A stretch of DNA of 32,826 bases from Candidatus Photodesmus blepharonis (GTDB lineage: Bacteria > Pseudomonadota > Gammaproteobacteria > Enterobacterales > Vibrionaceae): contig NZ_JGVK01000028.1 of NCBI RefSeq assembly GCF_000731795.2, positions 1-32,826 on the forward strand. The letters are read 5' to 3'. This document shows positions 17,756-26,648 of this stretch, one piece after another. The notes beneath the pieces are model-generated. The model did no database searches and had not been told where the DNA came from. It saw only the letters and a program-made list of their open reading frames with translations. Made by a program: the position numbers and the translations under genes. Each line of letters opens with the position of its first letter. The stretch's first letter is position 1.

Positions 17756-18556
17756 ATGCTAATTTCTCAGGGGTTTGTCAAATTTCACAATATTGATCCA
17801 GTTCTGTTTTCTATTGGTCCAGTGTCAATTCGTTGGTATGGGTTGATGTACTTAATTGGTTTTATTTTTGCTATTCAGTTCGCTAATTACCGTGCTAGAC
17901 GCTCTGATAATGATTGGACTCGTAATGAAGTCTCTGATTTATTGTTTCCTTGTTTTTTTGGAGGGGTGTTTGGAGGTCGGATTGGTTATGTGCTTTTCTA
18001 CAATTTTGATCTTTTTTGGAAGGATCCTCTGCATCTTTTTAAAGTATGGATGGGTGGAATGTCTTTTCACGGTGGATTAGTTGGAGTGATTAGTGTCATT
18101 TTTTGGTATGCAAAAAAGAACGAACGTTCTTTTTTTGATGTTGCAGATTTTATTGCTCCATTAGTGCCATTTGGATTGGGTGCAGGTCGTATTGGTAATT
18201 TTATAAATGGTGAATTATGGGGACGAGTAACTCATGTACCATGGGCGGTTATTTTTCCAAACGCGGGGCCTTTTTTTCGTCATCCATCTCAGCTGTATGA
18301 ATTTGTATTGGAAGGTATTGTTCTATTCTTAGTCTTGCATTATTTTGTTAAAAAATTACCCCCGCCTGGATTGATATCTGGATTATTTTTAGCAGGATAT
18401 GGTATACTTCGCTTCTTTGTCGAATATTTCCGTGAGCCTGATTCTCACCTTGGTTTGCTTGGTGGATTTATCTCCATGGGGCAGGTTTTATCTTTACCTA
18501 TGGTAGTTTCTGGTGTGCTAGTGATCCTGTGTTCCTACAGATTTCAAAGGCAATAA
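17756..18556 (+). CDS. lgt: prolipoprotein diacylglyceryl transferase
   Basis: A 266-aa inner-membrane enzyme that transfers diacylglyceryl from phosphatidylglycerol to the lipobox Cys of prolipoproteins, the first step of lipoprotein maturation; LspA (22639) does the second. The Lgt signature [16 protein letters not shown] and [10 protein letters not shown] are present, with about seven hydrophobic segments. The ATG at 17756 gives the N-terminus expected from Vibrio ([15 protein letters not shown]). In-frame starts at 17705 (TTG) and 17717 (ATG) exist. A very strong AGGAGGAG at about 17680 lies oddly far from all of them, so the start is uncertain by up to 17 residues. thyA follows 27 bp later in a conserved pair. 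Confidence 0.95.
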   Translation: MLISQGFVKFHNIDPVLFSIGPVSIRWYGLMYLIGFIFAIQFANYRARRSDNDWTRNEVSDLLFPCFFGGVFGGRIGYVLFYNFDLFWKDPLHLFKVWMGGMSFHGGLVGVISVIFWYAKKNERSFFDVADFIAPLVPFGLGAGRIGNFINGELWGRVTHVPWAVIFPNAGPFFRHPSQLYEFVLEGIVLFLVLHYFVKKLPPPGLISGLFLAGYGILRFFVEYFREPDSHLGLLGGFISMGQVLSLPMVVSGVLVILCSYRFQRQ

Positions 18557-18583
18557 AGGAAAATAAACTCAGGGTAGGAGAAT

Positions 18584-19435
18584 GTGAAGCAGTATTTAGA
18601 TCTTTGTCAGCGTATTATTGATTATGGTGTTTGGGTTGAAAATACCCGCACTGGTAAACGTTGTCTTACTGTAATAAATTCTGATCTTAGTTATGATGTA
18701 AGCAGAAATCAATTTCCTCTTATCACTACTCGAAAGATTTTTTGGAAGTCCGCAGTTGCTGAGTTGCTTGGTTATATTCGTGGTTATGATAATGCAAAGG
18801 ATTTTCGTAAATTGGGTACGAAAACTTGGGATGCGAATGCGAATTTAAATCAAGATTGGTTGGACAATCCTTATCGTAAAGGTTTAGATCACATGGGACG
18901 AGTTTATGGTGTGCAAGGACGTTCATGGTTTAAATATGGTGGCGGTTATGTTGATCAATTGCATAAAATAGTAGAGCATTTGAGTATGGGGTTTGACGAT
19001 CGTAGCGAAATATTGAATTTTTATAATCCCGGTGAGTTACATATGGGTTGTTTAAAGCCTTGCGTGTATAGTCATCATTTTTCTTTATTGGATCACACAT
19101 TGTACTTGAACAGTACCCAACGTTCATGCGATGTTCCACTTGGTTTAGCCTTTAATATGGTACAAGTATATGTTTTTCTAGCCGTTATGTCGAAGATCAC
19201 GAAAAAAAAACCAGGAATAGCGTACCACAAGATCGTTAACGCTCATATTTATGAAAATCAACTAGAGCTCATGAGGGATGTTCAGATTAAGCGCAGGCCT
19301 CTAAATAGGGCGGTTTTCCATATGAATCCGAAGATTCAATCACTAAGAGATTTGGAAACCTGGGTGACAGTAGATGATTTTTGGGTTGATGGGTATGTAA
19401 GCCATGAGCCAATTAAATACCCATTCTCCCTGTAA
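18584..19435 (+). CDS. thyA: thymidylate synthase (Vibrio-type)
   Basis: A 283-aa enzyme that methylates dUMP to dTMP using methylene-tetrahydrofolate. The catalytic Cys160 lies in [10 protein letters not shown], and [10 protein letters not shown] and the C-terminal [10 protein letters not shown] are present. The [14 protein letters not shown] and [13 protein letters not shown] segments are those of Vibrio cholerae ThyA, a distinct longer type than E. coli's 264-aa enzyme, and one of the best lineage markers in the window. The start is GTG at 18584 just after AGGAG; the overlapping ATG at 18582 meets an immediate stop. It is paired with lgt upstream and convergent with rpsT. Confidence 0.97.
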   Translation: MKQYLDLCQRIIDYGVWVENTRTGKRCLTVINSDLSYDVSRNQFPLITTRKIFWKSAVAELLGYIRGYDNAKDFRKLGTKTWDANANLNQDWLDNPYRKGLDHMGRVYGVQGRSWFKYGGGYVDQLHKIVEHLSMGFDDRSEILNFYNPGELHMGCLKPCVYSHHFSLLDHTLYLNSTQRSCDVPLGLAFNMVQVYVFLAVMSKITKKKPGIAYHKIVNAHIYENQLELMRDVQIKRRPLNRAVFHMNPKIQSLRDLETWVTVDDFWVDGYVSHEPIKYPFSL

Positions 19436-19474
19436 ACTATTTTAGGTAGGCGGGTTCTGTTCTATCTATAGAAC

Positions 19475-19759
19475 TTATTCTATCCTTTGAAAATTAGATT
19501 TTAAAGATCTGATTGCAGTGCTGAAGCGAGATTTATGGCGGGCTGCCTTATTTTTGTGAATAAGACCTTTGGTTGCCATGCGGTCTAGAAGAGGCACAAG
19601 CATCGAAAAAGCATTCACAGCGGCTTGCTCATCTTTTGCATTAATGGCAGCGATGGTTTTTTTTATACTAGTTCGTATCATAGAACGACGGCTAGCATTA
19701 TGCTGACGGTGCTTTTCAGCTTGTATTGCACGCTTTTTAGCAGATTTATTATTTGTCAA
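19475..19759 (-). CDS. rpsT: 30S ribosomal protein S20
   Basis: A 94-aa small-subunit protein that binds 16S r[34 protein letters not shown] and [14 protein letters not shown] are diagnostic. The start is TTG at 19759 with a GAGG site 9 nt upstream. E. coli rpsT also starts with UUG, which weakens initiation and allows S20 autoregulation, so the rare start appears conserved. The C-terminus runs about seven residues past the usual end ([11 protein letters not shown]), suggesting loss of the ancestral stop codon. It is convergent with thyA; a small palindrome (19459-19474) abuts its stop. Confidence 0.95.
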   Translation of the reverse strand: MTNNKSAKKRAIQAEKHRQHNASRRSMIRTSIKKTIAAINAKDEQAAVNAFSMLVPLLDRMATKGLIHKNKAARHKSRFSTAIRSLKSNFQRIE

Positions 19760-19986
19760 TGGTCTAACCCTCAAAAGTTTTAGCAACGATCGAAGTAATA
19801 CGTCTTTACTTCTGTTAGATCTATTTTATGAAAACAACCCAATTCTTATGATAAAAGTTGTTAAACTGCAACTCCAGCGAATTGTAACAGCATTTTTGTA
19901 TCAATGCTAATATTTATCTAACATTGGCTTGGTTATCTCTTTTTTGTTTAAAAATAATGAGACTTTAAATTTTTTGTGGAGTGTAT

Positions 19987-21555
19987 GTGAACAAATTCCT
20001 TTTTAAATCTGGAATAATAGTTAGCGCGATGACTTTAATTTCTCGCATCTTAGGAATACTACGCGATATAGTAATAGCAAACTTAATGGGCGCAAGTGAT
20101 AGTGCAGATGTGTTTTTTTTCGCAAATAAGATTCCTAATTTTTTACGGCGTTTATTTGCTGAAGGGGCTTTTTCACAAGCTTTTATACCAGTTTTAAGTG
20201 AATATCATGCTAATGGTGATATGAATCAAACTCGTGAATTTATTGCAATAATATCAGGAACACTGGGAGCAATTATCTCTGTTGTTACAATACTTGGAGT
20301 TTTAGGCTCTGGGATTATAGCTGCTTTATTTGGTGCTGGCTGGTTTATAGATTGGTTAAATAACGGTCCAGAATCAAAAAAATTTGAACTAGCGAGTTTG
20401 ATACTTAAAATTACTTTTCCTTATCTGTGGTTTATTACTTTTGTTGCTCTATCTGGATCAGTTCTTAATAGCATAGGAAGGTTTGCTGTCTCTTCTTTCA
20501 CTCCGGTATTTCTCAATATTATGATTATAATCGCTGCATATTTTATTTCCCCAAATGTAAGCGAACCTGAGATTGGATTGGCTGTTGGGGTATTTCTTGG
20601 TGGTTTGGTGCAGTTTTTATTTCAGTTTCCATTTCTCATTCGAGCTAAGATCCTTGTTAAACCTAAATGGGGATGGCAGGATCCTGGCATGATTAAAATT
20701 CGAACCTTGATGATTCCCTCTTTATTTGGTGTATCAGTAGGTCAGATAAATCTGCTGTTTGATACTTTTATTGCTAGTTTTTTAACAACAGGAGCAATTA
20801 GTTGGCTATACTACTCCGATCGTTTACTTGAATTACCATTAGGATTGTTTGGTATTGCTGTTGCTACAGTGATACTGCCCTCTTTATCAAAAAATCATGT
20901 TAATCTTCAAAATGAAAATTTTGCTCATACTATGGATTGGGGAATTCGAGTAGTAGCGTTGTTTGGTGTTCCTGCTATGTTTGGATTGATGGTACTTGCC
21001 AAACCAATACTTATTGTGTTATTCGTGCGAGGAGAATTTACATCAAATGATGCTAATCAAGCTTCATCATCGCTGCTGGCTTATGCTTCTGGATTGCTAA
21101 ATTTTATGTTGATTAAAGTTTTAGCGACAGGTTACTACAGCCGTAAGGACACTAGGACTCCAGTTAAGTGCGGTATTATAGCTATGATAACTAATATGGT
21201 ATTCAACGCGGTATTTGTTTGTTTTTATAGCTACGTAGGATTAGCAATAGCTACTGCCTTGTCTGCTTTCGTTAATATGTCTCTCTTATATAGAGGTTTG
21301 CATCTTCAAGGTGTTTATCAATTAACCTATAAAACAATAGTTTTCATTGGAAAACTTGTTATTGCCGGTTGTCTAATGGCAGTAGTAATATTGTATCAAC
21401 TTGATGATGTTTCCTTATGGTTGACTTGGTGTTTCGGTCATCAGCTAGAAGAATTGGCAATATTAATAGTATTAGGCAGTTCAATGTATTTAATGATTAT
21501 ATTTTGGTTTGGTATTCGTTTGAAAGATTTGCGGATAACAATACATCAAAGTTGA
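19987..21555 (+). CDS. murJ: lipid II flippase MurJ
   Basis: A 522-aa, about 14-span MOP-family membrane protein that flips lipid II to the periplasmic face for peptidoglycan assembly. The N-terminal block (SAMTLISRILGILRD, VFFFANKIPNFLRRLFAEGA, FSQAFIPVL) is the family signature and includes the conserved arginines lining the cavity. I prefer GTG at 19987, 5 nt after GGAG, over GTG at 19981, which overlaps that site; the resulting MNKFLFKSG fits Vibrio. rpsT is divergent upstream and ribF follows, the normal Vibrio order. It completes a lipid-carrier theme with PopT (4302). Confidence 0.96.
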   Translation: MNKFLFKSGIIVSAMTLISRILGILRDIVIANLMGASDSADVFFFANKIPNFLRRLFAEGAFSQAFIPVLSEYHANGDMNQTREFIAIISGTLGAIISVVTILGVLGSGIIAALFGAGWFIDWLNNGPESKKFELASLILKITFPYLWFITFVALSGSVLNSIGRFAVSSFTPVFLNIMIIIAAYFISPNVSEPEIGLAVGVFLGGLVQFLFQFPFLIRAKILVKPKWGWQDPGMIKIRTLMIPSLFGVSVGQINLLFDTFIASFLTTGAISWLYYSDRLLELPLGLFGIAVATVILPSLSKNHVNLQNENFAHTMDWGIRVVALFGVPAMFGLMVLAKPILIVLFVRGEFTSNDANQASSSLLAYASGLLNFMLIKVLATGYYSRKDTRTPVKCGIIAMITNMVFNAVFVCFYSYVGLAIATALSAFVNMSLLYRGLHLQGVYQLTYKTIVFIGKLVIAGCLMAVVILYQLDDVSLWLTWCFGHQLEELAILIVLGSSMYLMIIFWFGIRLKDLRITIHQS

Positions 21556-21610
21556 TTTAGTAACCTGTTGCGTAGAAGTAATCAAGAGAGATAGGATTTT
21601 GGTTTTTCCA

Positions 21611-22546
21611 ATGGAATTTATCCGTGGTATCTGCAATATTAAGCTCAAGCACAGAGGTTGCGTGCTTACGATAGGGAATTTTGATGGTGTTCATTTAGGA
21701 CACCAACGAGTTCTCTCTAAATTGTCTAAGCAAGCAAGAATTCTAAATCTACCTTCCGTTGTAATGACATTTGAGCCTCAACCTTTGGAGTTATTGTCGA
21801 GATATCAATCACCTCCTCGTTTAACACGATTTAGAGATAAGTTTATTCAATTAGGTAAATTTAAACCAACTCGGTTGTTGTGTTTAAAATTTAACAATTA
21901 TTTTGCAAATTTATCAGCAGATGCGTTTATTAGCGAATTATTGGTTATTAAGTTAGGTGTTAAATATCTGGTTTTAGGTGACGATTTTTGTTTTGGCAGA
22001 GGTCGTACTGGCGATTTTTCTCTGTTGAAAGCAGCGGGAGATAAGTATGGTTTTAAGGTAGCGGGCACTAAGAGTTTGTGTTTTGAAGGTTCTCGTGTGA
22101 GTAGCACCGCTATTCGTAATGCATTAGCAAACGGTAGACTGGCTGATGCCAATAGAATGCTTGGACGTCGGTATAGCATTAGCGGGCGTGTTTCTCATGG
22201 TAAAAAATTGGGTCGTACTATTGGTTATCCTACAGCTAATATTCCACTAAAACGTTGTGTTTCTCCTCTCTCTGGTGTCTATGTTGTAGAAGCTCTAGGT
22301 TTTGGTGAACAACGTTTTGATGGAGTAGCTAATATCGGTCAAAGACCGACTGTCAATGGTGTAAATCAGCAATTGGAAGTACATTTATTTAATTTTCATT
22401 CCAATTTTTATGGTAGTCAATTGGAAGTATTTCTTTTACATAAGCTTAGAGATGAGAAAAAATTTGAGTCATTTGATTTACTTAAAAAACAAATTAAGTT
22501 GGATGCTGAAGCTGCTAAGCTTTGGTTGAGTCAATTTAAAAAATAG
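21611..22546 (+). CDS. ribF: bifunctional riboflavin kinase / FAD synthetase
   Basis: A 311-aa enzyme that makes FMN from riboflavin and then FAD. The N-terminal nucleotidyl-transferase domain has GNFDGVHLGHQ and the ISSTAIR-like RVSSTAIRNAL motif. The C-terminal kinase domain (from about residue 182) has GRTIGYPTANI and GVANIGQRPTV. The length matches the family (E. coli 313). The ATG at 21611 gives MEFIRGICNI as in Vibrio; a TTG at 21599 is less likely. FMN and FAD made here serve PdxH, UbiH, UbiI and NadB in this window. The usual next gene, ileS, is missing. Confidence 0.96.
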   Translation: MEFIRGICNIKLKHRGCVLTIGNFDGVHLGHQRVLSKLSKQARILNLPSVVMTFEPQPLELLSRYQSPPRLTRFRDKFIQLGKFKPTRLLCLKFNNYFANLSADAFISELLVIKLGVKYLVLGDDFCFGRGRTGDFSLLKAAGDKYGFKVAGTKSLCFEGSRVSSTAIRNALANGRLADANRMLGRRYSISGRVSHGKKLGRTIGYPTANIPLKRCVSPLSGVYVVEALGFGEQRFDGVANIGQRPTVNGVNQQLEVHLFNFHSNFYGSQLEVFLLHKLRDEKKFESFDLLKKQIKLDAEAAKLWLSQFKK

Positions 22547-22638
22547 CTGTTTGATTACACTTCAACAGTTTTGATGAAATGCAGAAATAAGTGTTGTAGC
22601 CGTTTGAATTTTTTTGTTTATAGAGAGGGTGACTTAAT

Positions 22639-23133
22639 GTGAGCAAGTTAATGATAAGGCAGTCTGGAGTTCCTTGGTTATGGTTGTCAGTTCTTGTATC
22701 TATTCTTGATATTTTTATTAAATTTTTAATTATGAAGAATATGAATTATGGCTGGTTGGGTCGTGTTGAAATTCTGCCCTTTTTCAGTCTGCTTTACGTT
22801 CATAATTATGGTGCTGCCTTTGGTTTTTTAAGTGATCAAAGCGGTTGGCAGCGTTGGTTGTTTGTTAGTATTACTTTTATCATAATAGGTATACTGATTT
22901 ATTGGATGAGATTTTTTGTTCTACAGAAGTATAGTAGTATCGCCTATGCATTAATTATTGGTGGTGCACTTGGTAATTTATTTGATCGGATTTGTTATGG
23001 TTTTGTTGTTGATTATCTTTATTTATATTGGAGAAATTATCATTGGCCAGCATTTAATTTAGCTGACGCAATTATTTGTGTTGGAACAGCAATGGTTATT
23101 TTTGAAAATTTTTATAAAAAAAATAAAAATTAA
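22639..23133 (+). CDS. lspA: lipoprotein signal peptidase (signal peptidase II)
   Basis: A 164-aa, four-span membrane aspartyl protease that removes the signal peptide from lipidated prolipoproteins. The catalytic aspartates are Asp125 (GFVVDY) and Asp143 (FNLADA). GNLFDR (115-117 region) and [11 protein letters not shown] are also conserved. The start is GTG at 22639; an overlapping ATG at 22637 is out of frame and stops at once. The length equals the E. coli protein. It works after Lgt. It normally lies between ileS and fkpB, neither of which is here. Confidence 0.96.
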   Translation: MSKLMIRQSGVPWLWLSVLVSILDIFIKFLIMKNMNYGWLGRVEILPFFSLLYVHNYGAAFGFLSDQSGWQRWLFVSITFIIIGILIYWMRFFVLQKYSSIAYALIIGGALGNLFDRICYGFVVDYLYLYWRNYHWPAFNLADAIICVGTAMVIFENFYKKNKN

Positions 23134-23279
23134 CTATAAGCTTCAGCATTCTTCCTAAAGTTTATTTACTGATAGGATTTTCAGCCCTCGGCGGTTATTT
23201 TAAGCATTTAGATGTTTACAGGTGTTGATTATTGCTATTTTGTTAATAGAATACCAACTCCTTATTGCAGGTAGTATTA

Positions 23280-24248
23280 ATGAGAATTATGTTAGCGAAT
23301 CCGCGTGGTTTTTGCGCTGGTGTGGATCGTGCCATCAGTATTGTTGAATGCGCGCTAGAAATATACAAATCTCCAATTTACGTTCGTCACGAAGTAGTTC
23401 ACAATCGTTTTGTAGTAGACAGATTGAAACAGCGTGGTGCTATATTTATTGAAGAACTGATCGAAGTTCCTGATAATAGTATTGTTGTTTTTTCTGCCCA
23501 TGGTGTTTCACAAGCGGTACGCAAAGAAGCAAAAAATCGAGCTTTGAGAGTTTTTGATGCTACTTGTCCGTTGGTAACTAAAGTGCATATGGAAGTCGCA
23601 CGTGCAAGCCATAAAGATATGGAAGTGGTATTGATTGGTCATTCTGGACACCCTGAAGTAAAAGGTACAATGGGTCAATATTCCAGCGAAGTTGGTGGTA
23701 TGTATCTAATAGAAGTTCCTGAGGATGTTGAAAAAGTACTCAGAGTTAAAGTGAAGGATCCGAATCATCTTCATTATGTTAGTCAAACTACCTTGTCTGT
23801 TGATGAAACAACAAATGTAATTAATGAGTTACGCCGTGTGTTCCCACGTATCCAGGGTTCGCGAAAAAATAATATTTGCTATGCTACTCAAAATCGTCAA
23901 AATGCTGTCCGTGATCTTGCATATAGCACGGATGTAGTAGTTGTTGTTGGTTCGAGAAATTCTTCTAATTCTACTCGCTTGAAGGAAATTTCGGAAAATT
24001 TAGGGACGCCTAGTTATCTCGTTGACTGCCCGGAAGATATTCAATCAAAATGGTTTGAGCATAAATTTAGAGTTGGGGTTACAGCCGGTGCTTCTGCCCC
24101 TGAAGAATTAGTCAAACAAATTTTGAATCGTATTCAAGATTTAGGAGGAACCTCTATTGAGAATTTACTTGGATGTAGGGAAGATATGTTTTTCGAAGTT
24201 CCAAAAGAGCTACAAATCCAGAAAAAATTACTTAATAAACAAGACTAG
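23280..24248 (+). CDS. ispH: 4-hydroxy-3-methylbut-2-enyl diphosphate reductase
   Basis: A 322-aa [4Fe-4S] enzyme, the last step of the MEP pathway, which makes IPP and DMAPP. The three cluster cysteines are visible: Cys12 in GFCAGV, one in DATCPLV and one in [11 protein letters not shown]. The catalytic Glu/His blocks [10 protein letters not shown] and [14 protein letters not shown] are intact, and the C-terminus [10 protein letters not shown] matches Vibrio. The ATG at 23280 with AGG 8 nt upstream is the expected start ([10 protein letters not shown]); an in-frame TTG at 23265 is unlikely. Its products feed undecaprenyl phosphate and ubiquinone, linking it to PopT, MurJ, UbiH and UbiI. Confidence 0.97.
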   Translation: MRIMLANPRGFCAGVDRAISIVECALEIYKSPIYVRHEVVHNRFVVDRLKQRGAIFIEELIEVPDNSIVVFSAHGVSQAVRKEAKNRALRVFDATCPLVTKVHMEVARASHKDMEVVLIGHSGHPEVKGTMGQYSSEVGGMYLIEVPEDVEKVLRVKVKDPNHLHYVSQTTLSVDETTNVINELRRVFPRIQGSRKNNICYATQNRQNAVRDLAYSTDVVVVVGSRNSSNSTRLKEISENLGTPSYLVDCPEDIQSKWFEHKFRVGVTAGASAPEELVKQILNRIQDLGGTSIENLLGCREDMFFEVPKELQIQKKLLNKQD

Positions 24249-24289
24249 GGGAAACATTATCTGATAAAACTGAGTAGAGAGAAAGTTGT

Positions 24290-24550
24290 ATGTCTGTTGA
24301 ACTGAATAGATTACGTGATCAAATAGATGTTATTGATCAACAAATTCTGTATTTACTTTCAAAACGCTTTTTTTTAGTGAAGAAAATAAAGGCAGTAAAA
24401 AATAGATATGGATTATCTATTTATGCTCCAGAGAGGGAAGCAATGGTGCTTACGTCTTGTTGTGCTGAAGCAAAAAGACTAGGTATTCCAATTCAATTGG
24501 TTCGAGATATTCTGAGTCGAATCATGAGTGAATCATATATGATGAAATAA
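24290..24550 (+). CDS. tyrA: stand-alone chorismate mutase domain from a truncated TyrA
   Basis: An 86-aa AroQ-type chorismate mutase corresponding to the N-terminal domain of bifunctional TyrA (E. coli 373 aa). VELNRLRDQIDVIDQQILYL and YAPEREAMVL are TyrA-like rather than PheA-like. Aligned to the E. coli mutase, Arg9, Arg26, Lys37, Arg49, Glu50 and Ser82 of the active site are kept. The last residue, Lys86, falls on the position of Gln88 in PheA, where TyrA has Glu. A stop follows at once and I found no prephenate dehydrogenase sequence downstream. So prephenate might still be made, but not tyrosine by this protein. It is either a functional remnant or an early pseudogene. Confidence 0.85.
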   Translation: MSVELNRLRDQIDVIDQQILYLLSKRFFLVKKIKAVKNRYGLSIYAPEREAMVLTSCCAEAKRLGIPIQLVRDILSRIMSESYMMK

Positions 24551-24977
24551 ATTGTTACGATAAGTTCACTTAATCTCTTTAATTGTGATGATACCTCATC
24601 GTATAGATTGCAGCTTGATCTCTGAAAAGCAAGCGTGCAATCTGATTGCATCGGATATCTGATGGTATTACCAAGATCTAGAATATCAACCATAGCACTA
24701 GGAAAAATTTAGAGATATGCATAATGTATCATATATTAGAGTAGTGACTTTATTTACTCGAGATATTATTAACTATCCTGAATTGATTTAGAGTTATTAT
24801 GTACATGCAGTGCTCATTTTTAAAAATTAATAATACAAAAATAAGTAATAGTCATTAATTTTTAGCAGCTTTTAGCAAGTAAATAGTTTGTATAGTTTTA
24901 AGTAATATTTTTTGATAAGGAACTTTCGTGTATATACGGTGTACTCTTTATCAACAAAGCAATATGTTTCTGTACTC
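24551..24977. other. gene-free junction region between truncated tyrA and rpiA
   Basis: A 427-bp AT-rich gap where the dehydrogenase half of tyrA should begin. It holds an imperfect hairpin at 24591-24668 (separate entry) and a 9-bp direct repeat TGTACTCTT near 24940 and 24972, the second copy overlapping the rpiA end. No gene fragment could be recognised in any frame. It probably marks a deletion or rearrangement junction. Confidence 0.5.
24591..24668. other. imperfect long hairpin of unknown role
   Basis: The inner stem pairs 24605-24616 with 24631-24643 (12 bp, one bulged G) around a 14-nt loop. The outer stem pairs ATAC 24591-24594 and CATC 24597-24600 with GATG 24661-24664 and GTAT 24665-24668. 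No T run follows on either side, so it is not a standard terminator. The stretch is visibly richer in G+C than its surroundings. It could be a structured RNA, a degraded operon element or chance. Confidence 0.35.
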
Positions 24978-25652
24978 TTAGGATAGTAAGCAGTCTTTGC
25001 TTTTTAATTCTGTACCCTTTGGAGTGCCAGTGATGACTATATCTGCGCTGCGGCGAGCGAATAAGCCTACTGTTACAACACCGGGGATAGTGTTAATTTT
25101 ATCTTCCAGCATTTTCGCATTGGTAATTTTCATATTATGTACATCAATAATGATATTGTTATCATCAGTGAATATACCTTCACGATATACAGGATCTCCT
25201 CCAAGTTTTGTTAATTGACGAGCAACATAGGAACGTGCCATAGGAATTACCTCAACTGGAAGAGGGAAAGCGCCTAGTACCTCGACCACTTTTGTGCTAT
25301 CTATGATACAGATAAATTTATCTGAAATGGCTGCGACAATTTTTTCTCGAGTAAGGGCAGCACCACCGCCTTTGATCATGTCATATGTTGGATTTATTTC
25401 ATCTGCGCTATCAACATAAACACCTAATTTAGGAACATCGTTACAATCAAATACTTCAATTTCTAAAGATTTTAATTTCTGAGAAGATGCTTCAGAGCTT
25501 GCTACAACCCCTTTAATTTTATCCTTGATTGAATCTAAAGCTTCAATAAAGTGGTTAACTGTAGAACCGCTTCCAACTCCAACTATGCTACCTTTTTTGA
25601 CATATTTCAGAGCAGCCCAACTCGCTGCTTTTTTCATTTCATCTTGAGTCAT
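24978..25652 (-). CDS. rpiA: ribose-5-phosphate isomerase A
   Basis: A 224-aa enzyme of the non-oxidative pentose-phosphate pathway that interconverts ribose-5-P and ribulose-5-P. The GVGSGSTV phosphate-binding loop, the catalytic VDSADEINP aspartates, the [11 protein letters not shown] lysine/glutamate block and [13 protein letters not shown] are all intact. The C-terminus is about five residues longer than in E. coli. In Vibrio and E. coli it neighbours serA; no serA is found beside it here. Confidence 0.97.
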   Translation of the reverse strand: MTQDEMKKAASWAALKYVKKGSIVGVGSGSTVNHFIEALDSIKDKIKGVVASSEASSQKLKSLEIEVFDCNDVPKLGVYVDSADEINPTYDMIKGGGAALTREKIVAAISDKFICIIDSTKVVEVLGAFPLPVEVIPMARSYVARQLTKLGGDPVYREGIFTDDNNIIIDVHNMKITNAKMLEDKINTIPGVVTVGLFARRSADIVITGTPKGTELKSKDCLLS

Positions 25653-25745
25653 ACTGATTTCCTAAAGTATTTACTAAAGCTAAGTGATAATTAAAAAGTG
25701 AATTAACAACTTAGATGGCCCGATTGTAGCGGAATAATGCTAAAA

Positions 25746-26330
25746 TTACCATTGCCAGATTTGAGTTGGTGTCACTATTTTGGGCAGTGGGATGTCCCAC
25801 GATTTTATTGGAAGTTGATCAACGTGTTGGAAGTCATATGCAAGTCCAATTGGTATAGCTCCAACTCCTGTTATGAACCACTCTTTTAATGTTCGATCAT
25901 AATAACCTCCTCCCATTCCCAGTCTATATCCAAGAGAGTCAAAACCTACTAATGGAGTACAGATAAGATCTATTTGACTTATAGGTTTAATGCATGTTTT
26001 ATTTAATTCTGGTTCAAAAATTCCATATGTATTTTGCTTGATACTTGTATTCGAATCATAATGTAAAAATAGCAAACAACCTTTTGAAAAGGGATGTATA
26101 ACAGGAAGATAGGTTTGTTTTCCTTGTTTCCATAGTCGTTCTATGAGAGGTTTAGTATCTATCTCACCATCGCTTGAAATATACAATGCAATATGCTGAC
26201 AGATCAGGAGTTCAGGCAAAGTGGAAAAACGAAGAGATAAGCTAAGACTTGCTTGATGTTGCTCATCTTTACAGAGTCTATTACGCTTTTCTCGAATCTG
26301 TTTCCTAAAATTTTGGCGAGAGAGAATCAT
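25746..26330 (-). CDS. fthC: 5-formyltetrahydrofolate cyclo-ligase
   Basis: A 194-aa enzyme (ygfA in E. coli) that converts 5-formyl-THF to 5,10-methenyl-THF with ATP, returning an inhibitory folate to use. Family features are the N-terminal RQ.FRKQIREKRN, the phosphate loop in LGYRLGMGGGYYDRTL, and TPLVGFDSLG. It lies only 6 bp after zapA and is surely co-transcribed with it. In other gammaproteobacteria the 6S RNA gene sits between these two. It fits the folate use of ThyA and YgfZ in this window. Confidence 0.94.
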   Translation of the reverse strand: MILSRQNFRKQIREKRNRLCKDEQHQASLSLSLRFSTLPELLICQHIALYISSDGEIDTKPLIERLWKQGKQTYLPVIHPFSKGCLLFLHYDSNTSIKQNTYGIFEPELNKTCIKPISQIDLICTPLVGFDSLGYRLGMGGGYYDRTLKEWFITGVGAIPIGLAYDFQHVDQLPIKSWDIPLPKIVTPTQIWQW

Positions 26331-26336
26331 GTAAAG

Positions 26337-26648
26337 TTATTGTTGCTGTCCAGATTTTACTTTACACAGCGCATCCTCTATTGATTCAGATAATAATTTC
26401 ATTCGTTTTTTAATCAAGTTTTGCTGATCTTTTTCAGCTCTATTTTTAGTCTGTAGTTCGTAAGAAATATTGAGAGCCGTGAAAATCAGCAACTGCACTT
26501 CGTTAGTGATTTTAGTTCTTGCTGTCATTTCTTTTAAACGATTATCTAAATATTTCGCGGCTTCAATAAGGGACTCCTCTTGTCCTAGTGGACAGTTTAC
26601 TCGAGTCAGTTTTCCTAAAATTTCAACGTTTACCGCTTGGCTACTCAT
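26337..26648 (-). CDS. zapA: cell division protein ZapA
   Basis: A 103-aa FtsZ-associated protein that cross-links FtsZ filaments at mid-cell. The N-terminal VNVEILGKLTRVNCPLGQEE and the LIEAAKYLDNRLKEM helix are close to Vibrio ZapA; the C-terminal half is a predicted coiled coil for dimerisation. It is followed within 6 bp by fthC. It is divergent from ubiH across a 334-bp gap in which Vibrio would carry ygfB and pepP. Confidence 0.93.
   Translation of the reverse strand: MSSQAVNVEILGKLTRVNCPLGQEESLIEAAKYLDNRLKEMTARTKITNEVQLLIFTALNISYELQTKNRAEKDQQNLIKKRMKLLSESIEDALCKVKSGQQQ

Noticed and set aside
19459-19474. Bidirectional terminator between thyA and rpsT
   Set aside because: Only a 6-bp stem without a T run on either side; too weak to call.
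24591-24668. 6S RNA or a terminator
   Set aside because: The stems do not resemble the 6S closing stem and central bubble as I know them, and there is no T run. It is left as an unassigned hairpin.
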